Assembly: GCA_016744455.1 (NCBI GenBank)
Contig: JADGEI010000025.1
Coordinates: forward strand, 1-53,556
DNA: 53,556 nt
Direction of reading: 5' to 3'
From: Alcanivoracaceae bacterium
GTDB lineage: Bacteria; Pseudomonadota; Gammaproteobacteria; Xanthomonadales; Marinicellaceae
Made by a program: the position numbers and the translations under genes. Under the pieces are notes generated by a model. It was given only the letters and a program-made list of their open reading frames with translations. It was not told the DNA's origin and did no database searches. Of this stretch, positions 15,230 through 23,886 are shown piece by piece. The stretch's first letter is position 1; every line of letters starts with the position of its first letter.

Positions 15230-17674
15230 ATGAAAATCAAACAAGAACAAACAAAAATAATGAAAAATAAAAAGGGAATATTCTCTGAAATTATAGGTAG
15301 AAAAATACCACACATAATTGGTGTGTATGTTGCATCTGTATGGTTGGCAGTTGAAATATCAGATTGGATGAGTGGGAGGTTTGAATTACCAGAACAATTT
15401 TCAACTTATGTTTTTGTTGGTATGTTATCTTTTTTACCAAGTGTGATTTTAGTTGCATGGGGACATGGTAAACCAGGAAAAGATAACTGGTCTGTGATTG
15501 AGAAACTGTGGATACCAACAAACATTATCATTGCAATATTGACAGTTAATTACTTTATTCGACCAATGGATCAATTAGATCACGCACCTGAAAAAAATAC
15601 TTTATTAGCGACTGAAAATACAGTTGTAAAACAAGCATTAAAGCAACCCTCTATTAAAGAAATAGAGGATAGTGATAATCACCAATCTGTGGTTAGTTAT
15701 TTTTGGACGAATAAAACGGGTGATAAAGATAAAGACTGGATGAGTTATGGCTTAAATTGGTTGCTTTCTGAAGATATTAAAAGAACACCGTTAATTTCTG
15801 TAACCACGCCATATAATTCTGGTTCAATGATAGAAGAGTTAACTAAAAAAGGTTTTGAAAGAGCAATCGGAGTACCTTTATCTTTAGCTAAAAAGCTAGC
15901 CCAAAATAAATCAGCAAAATGGTTAATTAATGGATCATTTGATTTAATCCAAGACCAGATTCAATTAACAGCCAATTTATACAATGTAGAAAGTGGTGTT
16001 CAAGTAAAGTCAATAAGCGTTAAAAGCGACAATTGGTTTAAAGCGTTAGACCAAGTATCAAACGAAATAAGTTCGGTTGTATTAAAAACCTCCAATGTTG
16101 CTACAAAAGTTATACCGCAATTAGCCATAATGGAGCATACTTCAGCAAATATTAAAGCGATTGAGTTATTAATATCAGCTCAAAATACTGTCACTTTTGA
16201 AAATGATTTTCCCAAAGGTATATCACAACTTTTTGAAGCTTTGGCTTTAGATAAAACATTTGTTCAGGCACATGTATTAGCGATGAAGTACTACAGCGGC
16301 TTAGGTGACTTTAATAAAGCAGCGGAGCAAGCTCAGTTGGCATTATCTTTTGATGATAAGTTGTATGAGGAAACATCCTTTTTGGTTAAAGCAAGTTTAT
16401 TTTCACTACAAGGAGAAAATGTTAAAGCGATTAAAATTTTGGAAAAATGGGTGGAACTGTACCCGCAAAACACCAATGCTCTGTCAATTTTAGGTAGGAA
16501 TTACATTGTAGTTGGTAACCATAATCAAAAAGCAAAGAACGTTTTTATTAAACTCTATGAGAAAGAAGGAGCAGGAAACAAATCTTTATTAAACCTTGCA
16601 AAGATATACCGCTTAGAAAATGATAAAAATAATGCTTTGAAGTATTTGAATTTATATAAGGATGCACACCCTACTCAAGGTAAGTCATTTTTCAGTTTAG
16701 CCAGCACATATCAGCAGTTTGGTGAGTTAGATAAAGCAAAACAAATGTATGAGGAGGCTATCTTATACAGTAATAAAAACCTAAAAGCTGAAATTGGATT
16801 AGCGAGAATTAATGCAGCAGAAGGAAACCAAGAAATGGCGTTTTCTAAGCTTGATGAATTATTGGAGAAGAACTCGAGTAATCAGGATCAGTTTGATATC
16901 TTATCAGTTAAACAAGAATTGTATCTACAAACAGGGCAAATAATCAAGGCACTTGAAGTTAATAATAAACTTGAAGCACCAGTTAAAATGATTATGCCCC
17001 CTCTTGGAGTTTTGCTGTATGTAAAGGGCTCACGTATAAACCTCCACACACAACTACAACAATATACTGAAGTAGATAATCTATTAATTAGTGTTAAGGA
17101 AAATTTGAAACCACCATTTGATAAATTAATTGGTGCTTTTGAAAAATACAAATTTGAATACCAGAAAGATACTATTAACTATAAAAAATCATTGCAAAGC
17201 TTGGAAGAGTTTTCCAAGAGTTTCGAGTCTTCAGGGTTGAAACCTGATATCCTGCGTACAAAAGGAGTTATTGCCTATTGGGATAAAGATTATATCAGTT
17301 CAGTAGAACTTTTTACTCAGGGTATAAATGAGGCGAAAAAATCTATTGTTTCTTTGATAAGTACAGATCAAGTAGATGATTTGTTATGTGAACAAAGTAG
17401 GTCGCTTATTGCCATGAAAAAATATGATCAAGCATTTGAATCCTTAGATATAGTAACGACAAGAACACCACTATTTGCCAGTGCCTATGTATTAAAAGCA
17501 CGAGCGTATGCTGAAATGAAAGAATTCAAAAAAATGGATGAGCAACTTAAAATAGCCCACAAAATATGGCAAAATGCAGATCTGGATTTTATTCAATACC
17601 AAGATTTAATGCTTTTTGAAAAAGAGATAGATAACTTAAGAAATAGAAAAAATATACCGGGTAACAACATATAA
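15230..17674 (+). CDS. Membrane-anchored TolB/FlgO-like and TPR-repeat protein
   Basis: The frame is open from 15173. ATG 15230 is preferred because TATAAT at 15206-15211 lies upstream of it, though ATG 15260 is also possible; about 814 residues. Near the N-terminus are two hydrophobic segments (HIIGVYVASVWLAVEIS and YVFVGMLSFLPSVILVAWG). A periplasmic part with a TolB/FlgO-like alpha-beta region follows at about 170-290, then a long array of TPR helices. The same layout occurs behind HTH or adenylate-cyclase domains in Lysobacterales and Marinicella proteins; here no DNA-binding or cyclase domain precedes it. It probably scaffolds or senses at the inner membrane; the specific role is unknown. 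Confidence 0.7.
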   Translation: MKIKQEQTKIMKNKKGIFSEIIGRKIPHIIGVYVASVWLAVEISDWMSGRFELPEQFSTYVFVGMLSFLPSVILVAWGHGKPGKDNWSVIEKLWIPTNIIIAILTVNYFIRPMDQLDHAPEKNTLLATENTVVKQALKQPSIKEIEDSDNHQSVVSYFWTNKTGDKDKDWMSYGLNWLLSEDIKRTPLISVTTPYNSGSMIEELTKKGFERAIGVPLSLAKKLAQNKSAKWLINGSFDLIQDQIQLTANLYNVESGVQVKSISVKSDNWFKALDQVSNEISSVVLKTSNVATKVIPQLAIMEHTSANIKAIELLISAQNTVTFENDFPKGISQLFEALALDKTFVQAHVLAMKYYSGLGDFNKAAEQAQLALSFDDKLYEETSFLVKASLFSLQGENVKAIKILEKWVELYPQNTNALSILGRNYIVVGNHNQKAKNVFIKLYEKEGAGNKSLLNLAKIYRLENDKNNALKYLNLYKDAHPTQGKSFFSLASTYQQFGELDKAKQMYEEAILYSNKNLKAEIGLARINAAEGNQEMAFSKLDELLEKNSSNQDQFDILSVKQELYLQTGQIIKALEVNNKLEAPVKMIMPPLGVLLYVKGSRINLHTQLQQYTEVDNLLISVKENLKPPFDKLIGAFEKYKFEYQKDTINYKKSLQSLEEFSKSFESSGLKPDILRTKGVIAYWDKDYISSVELFTQGINEAKKSIVSLISTDQVDDLLCEQSRSLIAMKKYDQAFESLDIVTTRTPLFASAYVLKARAYAEMKEFKKMDEQLKIAHKIWQNADLDFIQYQDLMLFEKEIDNLRNRKNIPGNNI

Positions 17675-17826
17675 ATAGCTTCACCTCGCTATCTATTTCC
17701 AATGCTGTAATAAATCCTTTAATTAACTATCTTTTTGTCTAATTAATATTAAGACATGGTATTAGGTGAAATGTTCTTTATGAGACGCAATTTGTGATGT
17801 ATTTAGTTATTTACCAATGCCTAATT

Positions 17827-17910
17827 AATCTTGGTTTCCTTAAATCAATGATTATTGATTCTGTTTATGGTGTTTTTGTTTTCATTGTGGTATTTTAATC
17901 AACCAAGATT
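17827..17910. promoter_or_regulatory. Nested inverted repeats upstream of the di-heme oxidoreductase gene
   Basis: A perfect 10-base inverted repeat, AATCTTGGTT (17827-17836) and AACCAAGATT (17901-17910), brackets a second perfect palindrome AATCAAT-GATT-ATTGATT at 17843-17860. The inner palindrome has the size and symmetry of a dimeric regulator site; the outer arms could form a loop or a second operator pair. The rest of 17675-17928 contains no gene. Confidence 0.5.
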
Positions 17911-17918
17911 TTTAAGTG

Positions 17919-17924
17919 TATACT
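17919..17924 (+). promoter_or_regulatory. Candidate -10 element of the di-heme oxidoreductase gene
   Basis: TATACT ends four bases before the ATG at 17929. No good -35 and no Shine-Dalgarno site are visible, so if this is used the message is leaderless and activator-dependent, possibly through the palindromes just upstream. Confidence 0.4.
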
Positions 17925-17928
17925 ACCC

Positions 17929-19398
17929 ATGAATACAAAACTAATAAGTGCATATTTATTACTAACTTCTCCATTGTTATTTTCTCAAGATTTGTTAATA
18001 ACAAACAAACTAAATTCATCATTGCATCAACCTCGACTTGATCCTTCAAAAAGAATAGATCAAACTGATATTGAGGCTGGTAACCTTACGTTGTGGCAGA
18101 TAAGAAAAGCTGGATTGTTAGTTTTTTCAACTCCTTTCAATAAAGCAGATGGCTATGGAGATGGGCCTCAAGACTTAACTCAACTAGATAATCGTCAACC
18201 TGGCAATAGGCCAACATTACAAGGTAACAAGACTTTCTTACGCGTCAATGGATTGGATTCTCAGGCATGTCTTGAGTGTCATACTATTATTAGCAATGCT
18301 ACTGTGCCTGCGCGATTGGGAATAGGCGGTGTTGGTGGAATTGTCCAAAATGCAATTGTAAAACCCAGTAATATTGATGTGGCGGATATCAATAATGATG
18401 GTATTGCTGATTTTGATGGGCGCTTGATTAATCCACCTTTTTTATTTGGTTCAGGAGGGGTAGAACTGGTTGGTTTAGAAATGACTAAAGAGCTCCAAGA
18501 ATTAAAGCAAGTGGCTATAGATAATCCAACAACAACAGTAAATTTAGTAGCAAAAGGTATTGCATTTGGTTCAATAATTGCTGATAGCAATGGTCAAGTT
18601 GATACGTCAGCAGTAGTTGGTGTAAATGATGATTTGGTGATTAAACCTTTTGGGCGTAAGGGTGAGTTTGCAACAGTTAGAGGTTTTGATGTCGATGCCA
18701 TGGCATTTCATTTTGGTATGCAAGCAACTGAATTGGTTGGTTTTGATATAGACAAAGATGGAGATGGTGTCGTTAATGAAATGATGCAAGGCGATTTATC
18801 TGCCTTAAGTATTTTTAATACCACCATGAATCGACCACTAGAGTCAGTACCTGATGAAAATGAAAATCAGGGCTTTGAATTGTTTCAAAGCATTGGCTGT
18901 TCGGATTGCCATACACCACAGCAAAATACCACTACAAAATTTTTACCTTATAAACTTACTGGTGAAGCTAATAAGCCATTCGAGGACAGTTTCTATCGAA
19001 CAGATTTAAGTCTAAGCCCAGCTGCTTTCAAAGCAAATAACCAAGGTGGTATTGAGGTGAGGTTGTTTTCAGATTTGAAACATCACTATATGGGCGAGGA
19101 CTTGAAAGAAACATTTTCATTAGCCACTGAAAAACAAAATGGTGAGTATATTACAGCACGTTTGTGGGGGATTGCTGACACAGCCCCATATTTACATGAT
19201 GGGAGAGCATTAACCCTAGAAGATGCTATAGTACAACACGATAACCCAGGAAGTGAAGCTGCACTAGCAAGTCAAAATTTTAAATCCTTAGATGAGAATC
19301 AAAAACTCAATATCATTAGGTTTCTCAATACACTTCGAACACCACCTCGACCAAATTTGGATGTCATGCCACGAATTGAAATCTCCTTACCGAATTAG
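17929..19398 (+). CDS. Di-heme oxidoreductase (DHOR/DUF1111 family), exported c-type cytochrome
   Basis: 489 residues with a signal peptide over about residues 1-20. Two CxxCH heme c sites are present: CLECH at 114-118 and CSDCH near 324-328. The C-terminal RLWGIADTAPYLHDGRALTLEDAI stretch is the family's typical ending and resembles MauG/peroxidase-like cytochromes. It should be periplasmic and carry two covalent hemes, acting in electron transfer or peroxide-type chemistry; the physiological substrate is unknown. Single gene, with nested inverted repeats upstream. Confidence 0.85.
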   Translation: MNTKLISAYLLLTSPLLFSQDLLITNKLNSSLHQPRLDPSKRIDQTDIEAGNLTLWQIRKAGLLVFSTPFNKADGYGDGPQDLTQLDNRQPGNRPTLQGNKTFLRVNGLDSQACLECHTIISNATVPARLGIGGVGGIVQNAIVKPSNIDVADINNDGIADFDGRLINPPFLFGSGGVELVGLEMTKELQELKQVAIDNPTTTVNLVAKGIAFGSIIADSNGQVDTSAVVGVNDDLVIKPFGRKGEFATVRGFDVDAMAFHFGMQATELVGFDIDKDGDGVVNEMMQGDLSALSIFNTTMNRPLESVPDENENQGFELFQSIGCSDCHTPQQNTTTKFLPYKLTGEANKPFEDSFYRTDLSLSPAAFKANNQGGIEVRLFSDLKHHYMGEDLKETFSLATEKQNGEYITARLWGIADTAPYLHDGRALTLEDAIVQHDNPGSEAALASQNFKSLDENQKLNIIRFLNTLRTPPRPNLDVMPRIEISLPN

Positions 19399-19470
19399 AA
19401 TAGTTTAATGCCGTGAAAGATTTTAAAGAAGTAGTTAATGTAATAGGTTTCTATCTTGTTTCGGGGTAGT

Positions 19471-19863
19471 TTATTTATAGTCTTGATAGGATTTTTCTTC
19501 AATTAATTCCGAACCTAGGAATAAGTTAATCTCTTTTTTAACGACGGCTCGTTTGTCATTTTCATAATAAACACTTCGCGCAATTTGAATAAATTCGTCA
19601 TCAAACTCTTTGTTTAACTCTTTAATTCTTATATTATCTTCTATATCCCATAGGCTTTGATTGACGTCCTTTAGTTGGCTTTTTAGATTGGTGATTTCAG
19701 TAGTTTTTTCAACCTTTTTATCCCATGTATCTAGAAGAATTGATAATTCATGTTTAACATTTTTTACTTTTTCTTCATTAGTTATCTTTTTAGATTTGAT
19801 TTCTAATATTGTAATTTTATCTAATATTTCACCATAGGATACAGGTGTGTTGATTAAGCTCAT
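19471..19863 (-). CDS. DUF6165 family protein
   Basis: 130 residues beginning MSLINTPVSYGEILDKITIL, which I recognise as the DUF6165 start (P-S-Y-G-E-xxDKxTILEIK). It is mostly charged alpha helix with likely coiled-coil character through residues 25-90 and no membrane segment. Function unknown. It follows the DUF6524 gene by three bases, so the two are co-transcribed. Confidence 0.75.
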   Translation of the reverse strand: MSLINTPVSYGEILDKITILEIKSKKITNEEKVKNVKHELSILLDTWDKKVEKTTEITNLKSQLKDVNQSLWDIEDNIRIKELNKEFDDEFIQIARSVYYENDKRAVVKKEINLFLGSELIEEKSYQDYK

Positions 19864-19866
19864 TTA

Positions 19867-20283
19867 TTATTCCTCTATGTCGTCAGTATCAAACTGACCT
19901 GTTAGTTTTCTACGTATATGTGACCATGATATTCCGATACCAAGTATAGTTCCCAAAACGATTAACACAATCCATTTTATCGCAGTTGTATTGTCAAGAT
20001 TCATCCAACCCTGATCGATAAACAGCCATACAATTGTTACACTCACAGCAGATGCAAGAACGATTCCAAGAATACCAATTGATCGAAAAGTGGCTCTTAT
20101 AAAAATGATATATACCACCAACATGACCAATCCGGCTAGTATTTTTAATGGCAATTGATCATTGGTAAGTGGCCAAAGCCAATGATAAAATGAATAACTT
20201 GATGGGTTATAAGTAATTAAAACCAGCAAAATTGCAAATAACCATCTCAGTAAAAAACCACCTGTTTTCATTTTGCTAACCAT
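19867..20283 (-). CDS. DUF6524 family membrane protein
   Basis: 138 residues with four predicted membrane helices (about 10-25, 43-65, 68-88, 100-120) and an acidic C-terminus (FDTDDIEE). The early FLLRWLFAILLVLITYNPS motif fits DUF6524. Likely inner membrane; function unknown. The start could be the ATG at 20283 or the internal ATG four codons later. Divergent from mltF. Confidence 0.7.
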   Translation of the reverse strand: MVSKMKTGGFLLRWLFAILLVLITYNPSSYSFYHWLWPLTNDQLPLKILAGLVMLVVYIIFIRATFRSIGILGIVLASAVSVTIVWLFIDQGWMNLDNTTAIKWIVLIVLGTILGIGISWSHIRRKLTGQFDTDDIEE

Positions 20284-20394
20284 TATTCAAAGACTGTGAT
20301 TATACAATAATTATCCTAACAATTTATAAAAAGATTATTAAATTTATTCAAGACAGGTTAGACTGCTTTTATGAAATTGTGTGTGGTAACTTAA

Positions 20395-21720
20395 TTGTTA
20401 AAAAGATTGATATCGTTTTTATTGCTGCTATTGGCTGGCTATTTGTTTTTACTTAGCCCGCCAAATCACTTAACTATGTGGCAAAAGATAAAAGCTAAGG
20501 GAAAACTCATCTGGATAACAAGGCCTAGCCCTTTGACTTATTATACTGGTTTAGATGGAACAGTTGGTCTTGAGTACGATATTTTATCTAAGTTTTGTGA
20601 AAAGTATGGATTGCAACTGCAAATTATTAGTGCTAGTTCTAATGACGAACTTTTTAAGATGTTTGATAAAAACACAATCGATATAGCAGGAGCCAATCTC
20701 GCAATTACTTCTCAAAGGAAGCATAAATTTACTCCATCAGTTGCATATGACGAAACTGATATCAGGATTGTTAGCTCTACGACATATCCTGAGATTAAAT
20801 CAATTGAGGACATAGATAAGTTTAGAGGTGCGGTACTAAGTCATTCATCTTATTCACAATTGGCAAAAAAAATCCCGCTTAAAAATAGCGAGTACAGTGA
20901 TGTAAAAAGCTTATATGAATTATTGAAACAAGTTGTAGATGGTGAAATTGACTATACTCTAGCTGATTATAACAGCGTTAAAATTTTCAAATCTTATATG
21001 CCACAGTTACGAATTAGCCTTAAGTTATCCGAAGTGAATGAACTGGGTTTTCTAATGCCAAAAAGCGATGACTCTTCAGTAAAAGAAAAATTAGATGAGC
21101 AAATAGCCCATTATATTAATTCCAAACAGTTGCAATACTATAAAAAATATATAGAAAAAAATATGCCTAACAGTTTGCCTGCAGACACGGTGACTTTTCT
21201 AAAAAATTATGATAAAAGGTGGGCCTCAATTAGTTCTCTAATTTACCAAGTGGCATCAAACAATAACATAAGCCCAATACTGTTGGGTGCTATTAGTTAT
21301 CAAGAATCACATTGGAACCCAAAGGCTATCTCACCAACATTAGTTAAAGGCTTAATGATGCTAACCAAAAATGTAGCCCTTGAGCAAAATGTTTCTGATA
21401 GAAGTGATCCATTACAGAGTTTGCAAGGTGGCACAAAATATTTTATCAAAATGCTGAGTAAAGTGCCGAGTAGAATAGTTGACCCAGATAGAACAAACTT
21501 TGCTTTAGCGGGATATAATATTGGTTATGGCTTTTTAGAGAAAGCCAGGGTAATGACACAGAAAGCAGGTAAGAATCCAGATTTGTGGAGCGATGTTAGA
21601 GAATTTTTAATTAAGTTTAATTCAAATGAAAATATCAAAGCAGATGGAAAAACTGCCGTTAGGTACGTGGAAAATATCCGTGTATACCAAAATTTATTGC
21701 AATGGAAAGAGCAACAGTAG
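20395..21720 (+). CDS. mltF: Membrane-bound lytic murein transglycosylase F
   Basis: 441 residues from a TTG start, chosen because it alone keeps the full N-terminal membrane anchor LISFLLLLLAGYLFLL. Residues 30-250 form a periplasmic substrate-binding-protein-like regulatory domain. Residues 275-430 are the SLT lysozyme-like domain with ISYQESHWNPKAIS, whose glutamate is the catalytic acid, and LVKGLMMLT. MltF cleaves peptidoglycan glycan strands to 1,6-anhydro products. MltF is usually outer-membrane attached; this N-terminus lacks a lipobox, so inner-membrane anchoring is likely. Confidence 0.88.
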   Translation: MLKRLISFLLLLLAGYLFLLSPPNHLTMWQKIKAKGKLIWITRPSPLTYYTGLDGTVGLEYDILSKFCEKYGLQLQIISASSNDELFKMFDKNTIDIAGANLAITSQRKHKFTPSVAYDETDIRIVSSTTYPEIKSIEDIDKFRGAVLSHSSYSQLAKKIPLKNSEYSDVKSLYELLKQVVDGEIDYTLADYNSVKIFKSYMPQLRISLKLSEVNELGFLMPKSDDSSVKEKLDEQIAHYINSKQLQYYKKYIEKNMPNSLPADTVTFLKNYDKRWASISSLIYQVASNNNISPILLGAISYQESHWNPKAISPTLVKGLMMLTKNVALEQNVSDRSDPLQSLQGGTKYFIKMLSKVPSRIVDPDRTNFALAGYNIGYGFLEKARVMTQKAGKNPDLWSDVREFLIKFNSNENIKADGKTAVRYVENIRVYQNLLQWKEQQ

Positions 21721-21754
21721 TATACTCTTACAAAACGATATAATTAAATAATTT

Positions 21755-22459
21755 ATGAAAATAAAAATTGGTCATGGGACTCATACGGGTATAAAACGGG
21801 ATCATAACGAAGATACCTATGGTGTGAGTAATGATAACAGCCTTTGGATGGTCGCTGATGGTATGGGAGGACATGATCATGGAGAACTTGCTAGCGCTAT
21901 GGCAAGAGACTCTGTGTTACATTTCTACGCAGCAGGTGACTCTTTAAAGGATTGCATAACCAAATCAAATCAAATTATTATCGATAGTTCGTATGAACGA
22001 GGTGGCGATTTGCCAATGGGAACAACTGTTGTTATCTTGTCAATTGTCGATGACAATTTTTATGCTGCTTGGGTAGGTGATAGTCGTATCTATAAGTTAT
22101 CTGGAGATAAGCTTACAGCTATATCAACTGACCATTCATACGTACAAGAATTGGTTGACCAAAACTTAATTACCGAAGAACAAGCCCGCACTCACCCGCA
22201 TCGTAATGTGGTTACACAAGCGTTAGGCGTCACTGATAATGCAGAAATTAAAGTATCATTATCCAATGGCAATGTTAGTTCAGGTGATAAATTTTTACTG
22301 TGTAGTGATGGTTTGAGTGAAGAAGTAGATGATACTCAAATTGAAGGCATAATGAGTAAAAATCACCACCCACAAGAAATCGCCGATCAACTTATCATTA
22401 CCGCCTTAAAAGGTGGTGGCTCTGATAATATAACGGTGTTAATTTTAGAGGTTTGCTAA
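21755..22459 (+). CDS. PP2C-family serine/threonine protein phosphatase
   Basis: 234 residues, a single PP2C domain. Metal-binding signatures are RDHNEDTYG (about 17-25), the VADGMGGHDHGE motif (about 33-44), GTTVV, WVGDSRIYKL and the final GGSDNITVLIL. This is the Stp1/PrpC type that often opposes Hanks-type kinases or acts in type VI secretion control. No kinase or secretion gene is nearby, so its substrate is not indicated. TATAAT at 21739-21744 lies 10 bases before ATG with no Shine-Dalgarno site, so the leader is only a few bases long. Confidence 0.92.
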   Translation: MKIKIGHGTHTGIKRDHNEDTYGVSNDNSLWMVADGMGGHDHGELASAMARDSVLHFYAAGDSLKDCITKSNQIIIDSSYERGGDLPMGTTVVILSIVDDNFYAAWVGDSRIYKLSGDKLTAISTDHSYVQELVDQNLITEEQARTHPHRNVVTQALGVTDNAEIKVSLSNGNVSSGDKFLLCSDGLSEEVDDTQIEGIMSKNHHPQEIADQLIITALKGGGSDNITVLILEVC

Positions 22460-22711
22460 AAGAAACTTCGAAAACGTCATAAATTCTAAAATAGTTTACA
22501 ATGATCTACAAGAATAAATATCAACAGCAGAAGTTCAAGAGGTTGAAAACAACTTGAACAACTGACCAAGAAAAATACTTGGGTATTTAGCTACCCTTAA
22601 CGTTTCAAAACAATTAATCACATAATAAAATTGTGGAACAGGATTAAAGTACTGAGTCATGTAAAACTGTGTATCTTCTATCTAAATAGAGCCTACCATG
22701 AAAATTATGAA

Positions 22712-23233
22712 ATGTTGAAACTACTTGATAAAACTCAAATTATTAGAAAAAAGTATTGTGAAGTGCAAATTTCTGAAATTCAAGATGGTCATAATATCGT
22801 TTGCCATGTTATCAGTACAGGGAAATCAAGCTGCTACAAATGGAAACAAAATTTTGAAAGTGTTTATCGTGATTGCGCGATTTTAGTAGCAAAAAATTTA
22901 ATCAATCTCCCTGGTAAACGATTTTTAGTGCATCAAATAAATGAACATTCTAGAGGTGGCCACTACGAATGTGAAATCTGTTTATTAAATCTACGTGGTA
23001 AAGTCTTGAATAAGTTTGAAGGAAGATATAACAGTAAAGTTTTACTGGATGACAAATATATTTGGTTTTATATTTCAAGAAAGGAAGCCAATTATTACGC
23101 GTCCAATAGTGACTTAATAATGATAAAACTTAATTACATTACAGGTAAAGCAAAAACAGTCTCTAAAAGAGAATTACCACCATACATAAACACATGTTTC
23201 TGGAATTATATGAATTGCAAGGCTCTCAATTAA
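22712..23233 (+). CDS. Uncharacterised protein
   Basis: The frame is open from a TTG at 22631, but ATG 22712 (MLKLLDKTQIIRKKYCEVQI) is a more plausible start and gives 173 residues. The protein has alternating beta strands, aromatic residues and several cysteines without a clear metal pattern. It lacks a signal peptide and membrane helices, and I recognise no family. Upstream, 22533-22559 holds an imperfect hairpin (GTTCAAG...CTTGAAC); the rest of 22460-22711 shows nothing. Base composition is even more AT-rich than its neighbours, so it may be acquired. Confidence 0.5.
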   Translation: MLKLLDKTQIIRKKYCEVQISEIQDGHNIVCHVISTGKSSCYKWKQNFESVYRDCAILVAKNLINLPGKRFLVHQINEHSRGGHYECEICLLNLRGKVLNKFEGRYNSKVLLDDKYIWFYISRKEANYYASNSDLIMIKLNYITGKAKTVSKRELPPYINTCFWNYMNCKALN

Positions 23234-23355
23234 GGTCAAGGTAGGTCTTTTTATGAAAAAAATACGGTTTATATAGCCATTCGAATTCTGTCGATACTTA
23301 TAGAAAACAAATCTATGAGATACCTAAAGTTCTGTACTCGATAATTCGTATTGTT

Positions 23356-23886
23356 TTACTGCAAGTGAGTTAAAATTTCTTGCCAATCATCTTCTGTGTT
23401 GGCATTGAGGAAAACTGTTCCTGGGAAATGGTTTTTTATTGGTTTTGCATCAATTTTATCCAACAAGTTGCCAATAGATAATTGGTTGTTATCTAATTGT
23501 TGTTTAATTATTCTTTGATTTAATAAATTATTGTTAATAAGCAGAGGTAAGTAAGAGTTTTCAAAATAAGTTGCTGTTGGCTTTTTTTGACTAATTAACT
23601 TTAAGATGAGATACTTATTAATCAAGGGCATATCCACTGGTAAAAACAATAGGTAATCAAATTTTTGTAGGTATTCCATACAGGAAAGAATTCCAGCAAT
23701 TGGGCCTTTGTTGATGAATCTGTCTTGGATTCCATTTTTTCCACTAAGGTAAATGTTTTTGATTCCTGCCTCAGTAAGTTGTATTTTTGAGTGTTGGATT
23801 AAGGTTTTGTTGTTGATTTTTAGTTGGGATTTGTCACAGCCCATTCGGCTTGATTTACCTCCTGCTAATACAACTCCAGCAATCAT
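23356..23886 (-). CDS. mobA: Molybdenum cofactor guanylyltransferase
   Basis: 176 residues from ATG 23886 (the TTG one codon earlier is less likely). The nucleotide-binding N-terminus reads VVLAGGKSSRMGCDKSQL and the metal/GTP site LFLPVDMPLI lies near 80. MobA attaches GMP to molybdopterin to make the bis-MGD cofactor needed by NarG. It is slightly shorter than the usual 190 or so. Its start shares one base with the moeA stop, so the two are translated together, next to the nitrate reductase locus that needs their product. Confidence 0.92.
   Translation of the reverse strand: MIAGVVLAGGKSSRMGCDKSQLKINNKTLIQHSKIQLTEAGIKNIYLSGKNGIQDRFINKGPIAGILSCMEYLQKFDYLLFLPVDMPLINKYLILKLISQKKPTATYFENSYLPLLINNNLLNQRIIKQQLDNNQLSIGNLLDKIDAKPIKNHFPGTVFLNANTEDDWQEILTHLQ

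Noticed and set aside
17843-17860. Palindrome AATCAAT-N4-ATTGATT as an FNR box
   Set aside because: The half-sites are in the reverse order to TTGAT-N4-ATCAA, so it is listed only as an unassigned operator-like repeat.
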